Shown here one piece after another: positions 55,394-63,857 of a DNA stretch of 64,000 bases (position 1 is its first letter; each line of letters starts with the position of its first letter). This DNA is from Pseudomonas matsuisoli. Lineage in GTDB: Bacteria; Pseudomonadota; Gammaproteobacteria; Pseudomonadales; Pseudomonadaceae. The translations under genes and the position numbers were made by a program. The notes under the pieces were generated by a model, which was not told where the DNA came from, searched no databases, and saw only the letters and a list, made by a program, of their open reading frames with translations. The stretch lies in the NCBI RefSeq assembly GCF_014647635.1, contig NZ_BMPO01000009.1:172408-236407 (forward strand), read 5' to 3'.

Positions 55394-57399
55394 GGTTGCA
55401 ATCCTTCCAGGCGAGCGCGCGAGGATGGATACAGGCTACGCAGCGTGACCGGTGAGGATGGCGAAAGGGCTTCGTTCATGGCAGGTACCCGCCCCGGAAA
55501 GCTTTCGCGCATGTCCTTGTACTTTTCTTCGCTCACCTGTTGCAGCAGCATCGGATCGCGCAGGATGCGCGGGCGGATGAACACCAGCAGGTTCTGCTTG
55601 CTGCGCGAGCGAGCGTTCGCCCGGAACAAGTTGCCGAGTACGGGAACATCGCCCAGCAGCGGCACGCGCTGGGCACTGTCACGACCCTCGTCACTGATCA
55701 AACCGCCCAACACCACCAGGCCGTTATCCTCGACCATCACCGTCGTCTTGATCTCGCGCTTGTTGGTGATCACATCGCTGGCGCTGGCATCGTCGGCGAT
55801 CGATGACACCTCCTGGACGATCTCCATGCGCACGGTGTTGCCTTCGTTGATCTGCGGTTTCAGCCGCAGCTTCACGCCCACTTCACGGCGCTCGATGGTC
55901 TGATATGGGTTGGCGTTGTTGCTGGTGATGGAACCGGTGAGGAACGGGACTTCCTGGCCGACCATGATCGACGCTTCGGCGTTGTCCAGCGTCAGCAGTG
56001 TCGGTGTCGATAACAGGTTGAAGCCGCTTTCGCTGCGCATGGCCTGAAGCAGCGCGATGAAGTTGATGCCGCTGCCACTGATGCGGCCGACGCCAGCCGT
56101 GATGCCTTGCGCGGCGCCAAGCAGCCCGCCCAGGGTATTGATGTCGTTCGCGGCGGCTGCCGCCGCGATACTGTTGATCGGCGTGCCCGTCGTGAAATTC
56201 ACGCTCCCCGCCGGTATATTTCCGTCGCGATCCAAGAACAGCCACTGCACGCCCAGCTCGTTGGCCTTGGTGTCGGAGATCTCCGCGATGATCGCCTCGA
56301 CCACCACCTGAGCACGGCGAATGTCGAGCTGTTCGATGATGCGTCGATAGGACTGGATCTCGCTCGGTGGCCCGACCATTACGATGGCGTTGGTTCCGGT
56401 ATCCGCTTCCAGACGCAGACTGTCGCCCGTACGGACAGTACTCGTACGGGTCGTCTCGACGGTGGGTTCCGCAGCAACGGCACCGCCCGGCGTGGGCAGC
56501 GGGCTATCGATCGGTACTTCTGCGGAGTTATCCAGGCTTACGTCGCCAGAAAGCCCGCGCAGCACCTTGATGACCTCCTCCGCCTTGGCGTGATGCAGAT
56601 ACACCACTTCGGTATTACTGGCCTGTTCGCGAGAGACATCGAGCTGCGCCAGCAGCCGCCGCACTTCACGCCGAGTGGACTCATCACCACGCACGATCAG
56701 TGAGTTGCTGCGCTCGTCCGCGAGAATCTGGCCCTGCTTGCCGCCCTGCCCTCGGCTGGCCAACATTTTTTCGATCAGCCCGGAGGTTTCCTTCGCTTGG
56801 GCATAACGCAGTGGGAGCGTTTCGACGGGCTCATCGCTGACATTGTCCAGCCGCTTCACCAGTTGCCCGATGCGAGAAAGATTGCTGCGCCAGTCCGTCA
56901 CGACCAGCAGGTTGCTCGACGGATACGGTGTGATGACCCCCACACGAGGGTCCACCAGCGGCTTGATGATGCCGAGCAGTTGTTCGGTGTTGCCATTGCG
57001 TACCGAGAACACGCGTGTGGCGATGGTGTCGGCCGAGGCTTGCGAATTACCTTCCCCCATCTCCACGGGCAACGGCTCCATGCGCGCGGCCTGGTCCGGC
57101 AGAACTTTCACGCGACCGTCTTCAAGTTCTACCGCGGCGTAACCATTGGCCCGCAACTGGGAGAGGAACATCGCGTACACCTCGTTTGCAGTAAGAGGCG
57201 CGGTCCCGCGAACGCTCAGAGAGCCACGGACACGAGGGTCGACGATGAAGGTACGCCCAGTGATGCGACTGACGCTGTCGATGAATTCGGTGAGTTCGGC
57301 GTTCTGGAAATTAACTTCGAAACGTGGTGACTCCTGAGCAGATGCCAGGGATAGCCAGCCAGCGAACAATCCAGCGGCCAGGGGCAAACCTCTTCTCAC
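55390..57399 (-). CDS. gspD: Type II secretion secretin GspD
   Basis: Outer-membrane secretin of 669 residues with signal peptide MRRGLPLAAGLFAGWLSLASA. N0-N3 domains cover roughly 25-350 (FEVNFQNAELTEFIDSVSRITGRTFIVDP starts N0). The secretin core includes VGQEVPFLTGSITSNN, REVGVKLRLKPQINEGN, VVLGGLISDEG and RSKQNLLVFIRPRIL. The start is GTG 57399, overlapping the gspC stop (GTGA). No pilotin gene is visible in the window. Confidence 0.95.
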   Translation of the reverse strand: MRRGLPLAAGLFAGWLSLASAQESPRFEVNFQNAELTEFIDSVSRITGRTFIVDPRVRGSLSVRGTAPLTANEVYAMFLSQLRANGYAAVELEDGRVKVLPDQAARMEPLPVEMGEGNSQASADTIATRVFSVRNGNTEQLLGIIKPLVDPRVGVITPYPSSNLLVVTDWRSNLSRIGQLVKRLDNVSDEPVETLPLRYAQAKETSGLIEKMLASRGQGGKQGQILADERSNSLIVRGDESTRREVRRLLAQLDVSREQASNTEVVYLHHAKAEEVIKVLRGLSGDVSLDNSAEVPIDSPLPTPGGAVAAEPTVETTRTSTVRTGDSLRLEADTGTNAIVMVGPPSEIQSYRRIIEQLDIRRAQVVVEAIIAEISDTKANELGVQWLFLDRDGNIPAGSVNFTTGTPINSIAAAAAANDINTLGGLLGAAQGITAGVGRISGSGINFIALLQAMRSESGFNLLSTPTLLTLDNAEASIMVGQEVPFLTGSITSNNANPYQTIERREVGVKLRLKPQINEGNTVRMEIVQEVSSIADDASASDVITNKREIKTTVMVEDNGLVVLGGLISDEGRDSAQRVPLLGDVPVLGNLFRANARSRSKQNLLVFIRPRILRDPMLLQQVSEEKYKDMRESFPGRVPAMNEALSPSSPVTLRSLYPSSRARLEGLQP

Positions 57400-58163
57400 A
57401 GCGACAGCTCCACGGCGAGGGTCAACGGATGGCCCTCGCGTTCCAGTTCAAGAATCATCGAATCCGCTTCGCGCCATTGCGGCATGCGCTTCATGAGCGC
57501 GGTCGTATCGGCCACCGATATTTCATCGATGCGGCGCAACACGTCGCCCGGCTTCAAGCCCAGGCGTGCGAACAATGTGGGTTCCGCTCCAGGCTGCAGG
57601 CGGTAACCAATCACGCTGCCGTCATCGAGCACGGGTGTCGCCTGGATGCGCTTGAGCAGGCTGTCCAGATCCAGCCGCTCACGGGGCGTTGCGGCCACCG
57701 GCGCAGGCATCTGCTCGCTGCCAAACTCGACCAGGCCGACCATGGCCTTAGGTGCAGGCCAGAGCAGCCGTTCGCGGCGCCCTTCGTTGTCCAGCACTAG
57801 CCCTTGTTCATCGATGCCGGCAAGCACGAGTTCCGGCGCAATTTCCTGGCCGATGGTCAGGGTGTACTGACGCTTCAGGTAGCCGAGGACGACAACTGAA
57901 CCGTCGACGGGCAAGGCACGAATGGCGCCGAGCCACTGAATCGGCAGCCGGGTCAGGGGCAGATCACCGCTCTGGTTCACCGACCAGTGCCGCGTGAGCC
58001 AAGGGTCGGTCGTGTCCATCGCCACCGGAGCCGATGCAAGCGTTACGGGCAACGCCAAGGTGCGCATTTCAGCGATGAGTCGCGCGCCGAGCCACGCGGC
58101 GATGAGCACCCAGATGGCGATCAACCCACGGACCGCCAAGGGGCGTGCCCAGGCGACGCTCAT
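57396..58163 (-). CDS. gspC: Type II secretion protein GspC
   Basis: Inner-membrane protein of 255 residues that links the platform to GspD. One N-terminal membrane segment (VRGLIAIWVLIAAWLGARLI) is followed by the HR domain (near 65-145, with LGAIRALPVDGSVVVLG) and a C-terminal PDZ domain (VIGYRLQPGAEPTLFARLGLKPGDVLRRID). ATG 58163 overlaps the stop of the upstream SoxB-like gene (ATGA), so translation of the secretion operon is coupled to that gene. Confidence 0.9.
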   Translation of the reverse strand: MSVAWARPLAVRGLIAIWVLIAAWLGARLIAEMRTLALPVTLASAPVAMDTTDPWLTRHWSVNQSGDLPLTRLPIQWLGAIRALPVDGSVVVLGYLKRQYTLTIGQEIAPELVLAGIDEQGLVLDNEGRRERLLWPAPKAMVGLVEFGSEQMPAPVAATPRERLDLDSLLKRIQATPVLDDGSVIGYRLQPGAEPTLFARLGLKPGDVLRRIDEISVADTTALMKRMPQWREADSMILELEREGHPLTLAVELSL

Positions 58164-59860
58164 GCCTGCGGTGCTCCCTTTATGGAAGCTGCATCACCCG
58201 AGGCGAGCGGATGCCAGCCCGGATGCCCCTCGATGAAATTGACCTGCGGGCGCGGCAGGCTCGCGACGGACCACTGCACCGGCTGGGCCCTCAGATAACG
58301 CTCGATCCACTGCCACAGCGGCTCGCCATTACCCGAGACACCTTTGGGAGTGAAGGTACGACAGGCAAAGCTCTCCGGCTGCCCGCCCACATCGACGGCG
58401 CTGATGCGCTGCCCGGATGGCGCGCCGTAACGGCAGGACCATTGCGCATTGAGCAGGCGCGGCATGTCCTGGCTGTTGTCGAGAATCAGCGGCTCGCTGA
58501 AACGTTGATCGGCCGCCTCTTCGAGCAGGTCATGCAAGCCCTGACGACTGGTTTGCAGATCGAGCACAGCGGCATCGTAGCCTCCACTCAGGGCCAGCAG
58601 ATGTTCGCGGGTAATCCATTCGCCCCGCTGCAAGGGAACGTCATAACGAAGGCCCGGCAGCAGGCTCGGGGTCTGCTTGCCTTCATTCAGCGCAGCGCCG
58701 ATCAGTGCATCCCAGCTGCCACCGAATACATCCCTGCGCCACAGCGGGCCGGGGGCCTGGGCAAGGCGCTGGTCCAGCCAATTGGCATGTGCCACGCGCG
58801 CCTGACCAAGCTCGTTCACATAGGGTTGCATCGCGCCGGGTCGTGATACCGCGCTCGCCAGCGCCGGATGAAACTGCGCGGTGAATTGCCATCCGCTATC
58901 GCGGCCTTGGCAACGAATCTCGAAGAAGCCGACTCCTCGTGTGCCCGGCAGGCATACAGGAAGCTTGGTGCCGTCACGTCGTGCGACAGGAATCAGCGCT
59001 GGCCAGAGATCCTGCCCACGCGCACAGAGCAGCAAGTCCGCATTCTCCAAGCGCTCAGCGAGCCAAAGCCCGGCTCCCGTACCGACATCCGCCATGACGA
59101 TGACGAGGTCCGCTTCCTGCCGGGCTTTTTGCACCGATCGGTCGAGCCGCGCGAACCATTCCGCGAGCGTGGCGGGTTGGTCGTTCGCATAGGGATCGGT
59201 AGCGCCGACCAGGGCGATGTTCAGCCCCTGCTTCTGGATGATGCGATAGGCCGTCGTGCCTAATTTTTCATGCCCCTCGGGATCCAGGGTCGCACCCAGT
59301 ACCGGCCCACTGAATTGCCGATACAGCGCCGCACAATGGTCCGGCCACAGCACGCGCTCATCGCTGCTCACTCGCGCTTCGCTGCCTAACATCTGGCTGC
59401 CAGCCAGCCCGGCCTGGCCCTGGGTCAGGTAGGTAAGGCCACTGCCGTTCCAGCATTGGCCATTCTCGAGCGTGAGACTGCGCTCCCGTCCATTTGCCTG
59501 GCGCAACTCATCGAGACGTGCAGCCAGCACGGCGTACCCACCATAGCGTTGCGAGTTGACTTGCCCGGCATCAAGCAACGGGGCAACCCGGCTATCCCGT
59601 GTTCCGGACGCGGCCAAGGCATCGGTTCCCGTCATCCAGGGAGCGGCACCAATACGCCGTGCCGGACCGAGGCGAACCCGTGGCACCACCGGCCAACCGG
59701 GCTCACGTGCGTCCAACGTATCGGCAAAGTAGAACAGGCTGAGGTCGGCACCGGGCGAACTCGGACGGGACGCAGCACTGCTCGCGCAACCGGCGAGCCA
59801 AGGTGCTACCGCGCCTGCTGCCAGCCATCCCATGAGCTGGCGTCGTCCCACATTACCCAT
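58160..59860 (-). CDS. uxpA: SoxB/5'-nucleotidase-like exported protein lacking most metal-ligand motifs (UxpA-like)
   Basis: A 566-residue exported protein with a twin-arginine, lipobox-type start (RRQLMGWLAAGAVAPWLAGC, Cys25). From memory of SoxB thiosulfohydrolases, the chain follows them end to end: VGATDPYANDQPATLAEWF, the KARQEADLVIVM helix, WDALIGAALN, LPGLRYDVPLQRGEWITREHLL, and GEPLWQWIERYLR. Yet the metal motifs are changed: ENGQCWNGSG (132-141) for GGDTWQGSG, MADVG for LSHNG, CARGQD (279-284) for GGHTHD, and DTL for DTH at 47-49. It is therefore probably catalytically dead or altered. It is the first gene of the secretion operon; I infer it corresponds to uxpA of the P. putida xcp locus. 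Confidence 0.72.
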   Translation of the reverse strand: MGNVGRRQLMGWLAAGAVAPWLAGCASSAASRPSSPGADLSLFYFADTLDAREPGWPVVPRVRLGPARRIGAAPWMTGTDALAASGTRDSRVAPLLDAGQVNSQRYGGYAVLAARLDELRQANGRERSLTLENGQCWNGSGLTYLTQGQAGLAGSQMLGSEARVSSDERVLWPDHCAALYRQFSGPVLGATLDPEGHEKLGTTAYRIIQKQGLNIALVGATDPYANDQPATLAEWFARLDRSVQKARQEADLVIVMADVGTGAGLWLAERLENADLLLCARGQDLWPALIPVARRDGTKLPVCLPGTRGVGFFEIRCQGRDSGWQFTAQFHPALASAVSRPGAMQPYVNELGQARVAHANWLDQRLAQAPGPLWRRDVFGGSWDALIGAALNEGKQTPSLLPGLRYDVPLQRGEWITREHLLALSGGYDAAVLDLQTSRQGLHDLLEEAADQRFSEPLILDNSQDMPRLLNAQWSCRYGAPSGQRISAVDVGGQPESFACRTFTPKGVSGNGEPLWQWIERYLRAQPVQWSVASLPRPQVNFIEGHPGWHPLASGDAASIKGAPQA

Positions 59861-59912
59861 GCCGCAAACCTGCTTCTTACCTTGAAGAGGCCCGCATGCT
59901 AATGGACGAAAA

Positions 59913-59930
59913 GTGACAGGCTCATGACAA
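59913..59930 (-). promoter_or_regulatory. Candidate Pho box for the SoxB-like/secretion operon
   Basis: On the minus strand TTGTCAT-GAGC-CTGTCAC matches the PhoB consensus CTGTCAT-N4-CTGTCAT at 12 of 14 positions. It lies 53 bases upstream of the SoxB-like start and points toward it. Confidence 0.65.
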
Positions 59931-59982
59931 GCATGACCGTGCGGTTACAGAAATTTGACGCAAACTTAAGCGAGACGGAAAA

Positions 59983-60000
59983 CCGTCATATTTCAGTCAA
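59983..60000 (+). promoter_or_regulatory. Candidate Pho box for the PhoX gene
   Basis: CCGTCAT-ATTT-CAGTCAA matches CTGTCAT-N4-CTGTCAT at 11 of 14 positions. It lies 70 bases before the PhoX start on the plus strand. Weaker than the opposite-strand site but correctly spaced. Confidence 0.5.
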
Positions 60001-60070
60001 CTTCATATAACAATCGCCCCATAAAGTCCGTGGCTTCCGTGACCACCTATAACCAAGGAAGCCAGACTGC

Positions 60071-62113
60071 ATGAGCAAGTTCACGAGCACCGACCGTGTG
60101 GCAAACCAGAGCGGCAACGAACCGCTGGATGCCGTCATCGACCGATTCCTGTCCCGCCGGACCGTCATGAAAGGTGGCCTGGGCGCAGCGATCGCCATGA
60201 TCGCGGGCGCGGGCTTAACCGGCTGTTTCGACGGCGGTAGCGATAACGATGATGACGATCGCGTAACCGAGCCTACCCCGGAGCCAAGCCTGCAACTGGG
60301 CTTCGAATCCATCCCGGGCTCGAAAATCGATGCCATCGCCATAGCCGCCGGTTACACCGCTCGTGTGCTCGCTCCTTGGGGCACGCCGCTTAACAACATG
60401 GCGAGAGCCTGGGATGAGACTGGCAACAATACGTCGGAAGACCAAGCGAACTCGGCTGGTATGCATCACGACGGCATGCATTTCTTCCCGCTGAATGACT
60501 CCAGCACCGAAGGCCTGCTCGCTATCAACTACGAGTACATCGATCAAGATGCGCTGCACCCCAACGGCGCAACCAATAACAACGGCGTTCGCCCAGCCGA
60601 AGAAGTCCGCAAGGAAATCAACGCGCACGGTGCGGGTGTATACCTGATTCGTCGTAATGCCGAAGGCGTCTGGGAAGTCGCGCTCGACAATCGTAACCGT
60701 CGTTTTACCTCGGCGACAGAAATGGCCATTGCGGGTCCGCTCGCAGGTAATGCAGCGCTCATCACGCCCTTCTCCGCCGATGGCACCCGCACTCGCGGCA
60801 CTAACAACAACTGTGGCAATGGCTACACGCCTTGGGGCACTTACCTGACATGTGAAGAGAACTGGCCGGGAATCTTCCTCAATACACAGGCAGAAACCCC
60901 CGCCGATCAGGATCGTATCGGTATCGAGACGGAAGAAACCAACTACGGTTGGGAAACGGCTGCCGGGGAAGAAGCGTCGGGCACAGGCGAATTCAGCCGG
61001 TTCAATATCACGCCAACAGCAGGAGGCTCCGCTACGACCGATTACCGCAACGAAGCCAACGGTTACGGCTATATCGTCGAAATCGATCCGTACGATGAAA
61101 GCACTCTGGCGACCAAGCGCACGGCTATGGGTCGCTTCCGACACGAGGGCGCCGCGTACGGCAATCTGGTTGCTGGCGAACCCGTCGTTTACTACATGGG
61201 CGACGACGCGCAGTTCGAGTACGTATACAAGTACGTGTCGGATGCTGCGTGGGATCCAGCTGATACGAACCCGTCCGACCGTCTTGCCACGGGTGCCAAA
61301 TACCTCGACAACGGCACGCTTTACGTCGCCCGCTTCAACGACGACGGCTCCGGTGATTGGCTACCGCTAGTACCGGAAACAACCGTCCAGAGCGGTGGCA
61401 CCCTTGCTGATCTGTATACCGATCTCCCAGGCATCATCCTCAATACTCGTGGCGCCGCGGATGCTGTCGGGGCGACCCCGATGGACCGCCCAGAGTGGAC
61501 AACCGTGCACCCCACGAATGGCGACGTATACCTAACGCTCACCAACAACAGCCGCCGCACCGAAGCCAATGCGGCCAACCCGCGTGTACCCAACGTGAAC
61601 GGCCACATCATCCGCTGGACCGACGCCAGCGAGACGACCTTCAACTGGGACATCTTCGTCTTTGGTTCGGATGACGATACCGCTGCAACCAACCTTTCCG
61701 GCCTGACCGAGCTGAACCAGTTCGCAGGTCCAGACGGTCTGTCCTTCGACAGCCGCGGCATTCTCTGGATCGAAACCGACAACAGCGGTAACGCCGTTGC
61801 GGACTACACCAACGACCAGTTGTTGGCTGTAATTCCGGAGCGGATTGTCGATGCTGAAGGCAATCGTTCGGAAATAACCGCGGAGAACCAGACCGCGCTG
61901 CGTCGCATGCTGGTAGGCCCGAACGGTTGCGAAATCACGGGCATCGCCTTTACACCAGACCTGACGACGATGTTCGTCAACGTTCAGCATCCGGGTAACT
62001 GGCCGTACGATGCGCTGGATGCCACCACGGTCACGCCAACAGGGACGGAGGTACGCCCACGCGCCTCGACTGTGGTTATCCAGAAGATCGATGGCGGCCA
62101 GATTGGCGTCTGA
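60071..62113 (+). CDS. PhoX-family (DUF839) alkaline phosphatase, Tat substrate
   Basis: Exported phosphatase of 680 residues. The Tat signal is SRRTVMKGGLGAAIAMIAGAG followed by LTGC. The family motif GTYLTCEENWPG (Cys261 and the following Glu pair) supplies the iron/calcium site; further motifs are GRFRHEGAAYGN, MDRPEWTTVHPTNGDVYLTLTNN and FAGPDGLSFDSRGILWIETD. PhoX enzymes use Fe and Ca to release phosphate from organic esters. It is divergent from the secretion operon and flanked by gspK and tatA, so I infer Tat export followed by type II secretion, as reported for UxpB of P. putida. A lipoprotein anchor at the LTGC cysteine is an alternative. Confidence 0.88.
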   Translation: MSKFTSTDRVANQSGNEPLDAVIDRFLSRRTVMKGGLGAAIAMIAGAGLTGCFDGGSDNDDDDRVTEPTPEPSLQLGFESIPGSKIDAIAIAAGYTARVLAPWGTPLNNMARAWDETGNNTSEDQANSAGMHHDGMHFFPLNDSSTEGLLAINYEYIDQDALHPNGATNNNGVRPAEEVRKEINAHGAGVYLIRRNAEGVWEVALDNRNRRFTSATEMAIAGPLAGNAALITPFSADGTRTRGTNNNCGNGYTPWGTYLTCEENWPGIFLNTQAETPADQDRIGIETEETNYGWETAAGEEASGTGEFSRFNITPTAGGSATTDYRNEANGYGYIVEIDPYDESTLATKRTAMGRFRHEGAAYGNLVAGEPVVYYMGDDAQFEYVYKYVSDAAWDPADTNPSDRLATGAKYLDNGTLYVARFNDDGSGDWLPLVPETTVQSGGTLADLYTDLPGIILNTRGAADAVGATPMDRPEWTTVHPTNGDVYLTLTNNSRRTEANAANPRVPNVNGHIIRWTDASETTFNWDIFVFGSDDDTAATNLSGLTELNQFAGPDGLSFDSRGILWIETDNSGNAVADYTNDQLLAVIPERIVDAEGNRSEITAENQTALRRMLVGPNGCEITGIAFTPDLTTMFVNVQHPGNWPYDALDATTVTPTGTEVRPRASTVVIQKIDGGQIGV

Positions 62114-62136
62114 TAAGTACTGTTCGTAAGTTCAAG

Positions 62137-62170
62137 ACTTCGCCCGGCATGTCCGGGCGAAGTTGTTTTT
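62137..62170 (+). terminator. Rho-independent terminator of the PhoX gene
   Basis: ACTTCGCCCGG, loop CATGT, CCGGGCGAAGT, then TGTTTTT: a perfect 11-bp stem 24 bases after the stop codon. Confidence 0.9.
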
Positions 62171-62234
62171 GAGCAGCCTGATTTGGCGTGGAACGCACGG
62201 CCTCGTCCTTCCGCGCATTGCGATGGTCCCAAAG

Positions 62235-62379
62235 CGATCGCCAGCAAGCTGGCTCCTACAGCAGTGCTCTCTCAGCTCACGAACGTTGGCCTACTGCCGC
62301 GAAGTAGTCGCTGTATCAGAAGGCCGACCAAACGCTGCCTACCGACAGAGCTCTCTACGAGCCAGCTTGCTGGCGATCA
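62235..62379. repeat. Inverted REP pair between phoX and gspK
   Basis: CGATCGCCAGCAAGCTGGCT at 62235 and AGCCAGCTTGCTGGCGATCA at 62360 are inverted copies about 105 bases apart. The core (AGCCAGCTTGCTGGC) is a variant of the REP cores at 27.5 kb and 48.2 kb. The gene-free stretch 62114-62473 contains this and the PhoX terminator only. Confidence 0.8.
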
Positions 62380-62473
62380 TGTCCGCTCGGGCAACACAGT
62401 ATTATCGATCGTGTTTGGGCTGTTCAAAAAGCCAAACGGCCCTGCTGGCTCCTCCAAAGCAGACAGCGGTGGA

Positions 62474-63508
62474 CTAAAACACCACCCCTACCCCCGGCTC
62501 CCACAACGTCATGTTCTGTCGCGCGAGCATCTTCACGCGTTGTGCGGGAACGTGCGCGTTCCAGCGGCTGACGCCCTCGGCCAAGAGGTGTCGGACGTAT
62601 CGATATCGCTGCCCGTCCCGCTGGATCTCGACGCCCAACAGGAACTGCGAGCCATTGAGAACCAGCCTCTGGGTCATGAGCGCGAATGCTTCCTCGCTAC
62701 TGCCACTGCCAACCGCGCTACGCAATGCCTCCAGGTTTCTATAGCCATCGGATGGCCGAGCCGTGATCAGTCGTTGCAAGAGGCTTTGAGGTACACGACC
62801 GAGAAACAGCGCATCGAGCAAGGGCAGGTCCCGCAGGGTCAGTGCATTGGCATTGAGTCGCCAACCGCCCGCATCGGAGAACGCACAAAGCTCTGGGTAA
62901 CGCCATATGCGTCCTGAGCGACGAGGCGGCACGAGGTCGATCTCACTGGCATCCACCATCAACTGATCGCCCACGATTGCCGGTGGCGTCAGGCGTTGTG
63001 CTTCGAGGGTTTCCATGCCCTGCTCGCGCATCTGACCATCGCTATCCACCCAGTCCGCCAATCGTTGCGCGAAAGACTGAGCGGTAAGGCCGGGCTCATC
63101 GAAACCTCCGGCGCGATGTTCAAGCAGATAAACCAGCTGCTCTATGGCGCGTTCGCTATCAGGACCGGCAAGTGCGTTGACGTTGAAGCAGCTATTCAAG
63201 TCGCGTAGCTCGACGCGAATGTCAGCCCCCTCAAGCCGATAGGCCAGCACTTCACCGCGCATCGCTTGCCAGAAAGTTCGCTGCGTTCGGGCGGCAGCGC
63301 TCATCAGTCCGGTGACGGCCACTCGCTCAGCACCTGCCAAAAGAGAGCGAGCCACATGGTCCCCTTCCTTGAGCCGGGCGCTCTGGATCTGCACCTTGCC
63401 AGCGGCAAGTAACCCTGGCAGCAGGAGCCCCACCAGTGCCAGCGCCCAGAGCGCCATCAGTAACGCTACGCCCCGCTGTCTTACCACGGCCCCGCCTCCA
63501 TCGATCAT
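62474..63508 (-). CDS. gspK: Type II secretion minor pseudopilin GspK
   Basis: Large minor pseudopilin of 344 residues from ATG 63508; the frame to 63580 is not family-like. The cleavage site is RQRG-VALLMALWALALVGLLLPG without Glu at +5, as is normal for GspK. The body has LRDLNSCFNVNALAG, FAQRLADWVDSDGQMREQGME and a saposin-like helical insert, all typical. It caps the pseudopilus with GspI and GspJ. Instead of its usual place between gspJ and gspL, it stands alone across the PhoX gene and divergent from tatA. Confidence 0.9.
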   Translation of the reverse strand: MIDGGGAVVRQRGVALLMALWALALVGLLLPGLLAAGKVQIQSARLKEGDHVARSLLAGAERVAVTGLMSAAARTQRTFWQAMRGEVLAYRLEGADIRVELRDLNSCFNVNALAGPDSERAIEQLVYLLEHRAGGFDEPGLTAQSFAQRLADWVDSDGQMREQGMETLEAQRLTPPAIVGDQLMVDASEIDLVPPRRSGRIWRYPELCAFSDAGGWRLNANALTLRDLPLLDALFLGRVPQSLLQRLITARPSDGYRNLEALRSAVGSGSSEEAFALMTQRLVLNGSQFLLGVEIQRDGQRYRYVRHLLAEGVSRWNAHVPAQRVKMLARQNMTLWEPGVGVVF

Positions 63509-63623
63509 CGACGGACAGTAAAACGGGAGAAGATTGCAAAGACATGGCGACGCCACACGTTCGTCATCCCACGTTAACAAAGCGCCCGCAAAATGCCGCT
63601 TTCACAGGCAGAAGGAAGCGGTA

Positions 63624-63857
63624 ATGGGCATTTTCGATTGGAAGCACTGGGTCGTCATCCTGATCGTCGCAGCGGTGGTTTTTGGTACGAAACGGTTGCG
63701 CAACGTTGGCAGCGATCTGGGTGGCGCTATCCAGGGTTTCCGCAAGTCCATGGCCGAAACCGAAACGACACCCGCTGCACCGGAAGGCCAGATCGTCGAC
63801 CAGTCCATTGCCCGTACAACCGCGTCGCAAAACGACCCAGTACGCCAGCAGAGCTGA
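63624..63857 (+). CDS. tatA: TatA-type twin-arginine translocase subunit
   Basis: A 77-residue TatA protein starting [39 protein letters not shown]; membrane helix at about 7-22, FGTKRL hinge, then an amphipathic helix and a Gln/Asp-rich tail. AAGGA precedes ATG 63624. No tatB or tatC follows within the remaining 143 bases, in which I see no feature, so this may be an extra tatA dedicated to the nearby Tat substrate, or the first gene of a tatABC operon cut off by the window. Confidence 0.9.
   Translation: MGIFDWKHWVVILIVAAVVFGTKRLRNVGSDLGGAIQGFRKSMAETETTPAAPEGQIVDQSIARTTASQNDPVRQQS

Noticed and set aside
59931..59938. Third Pho-box half-site (CGGTCAT on the minus strand)
   Set aside because: Its spacing to the next half-site is 9 bases rather than the 11-base repeat of Pho boxes.
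63509..63623. Pho box between gspK and tatA
   Set aside because: TCGTCAT occurs near 63551, but the partner half-site at the right spacing does not match.
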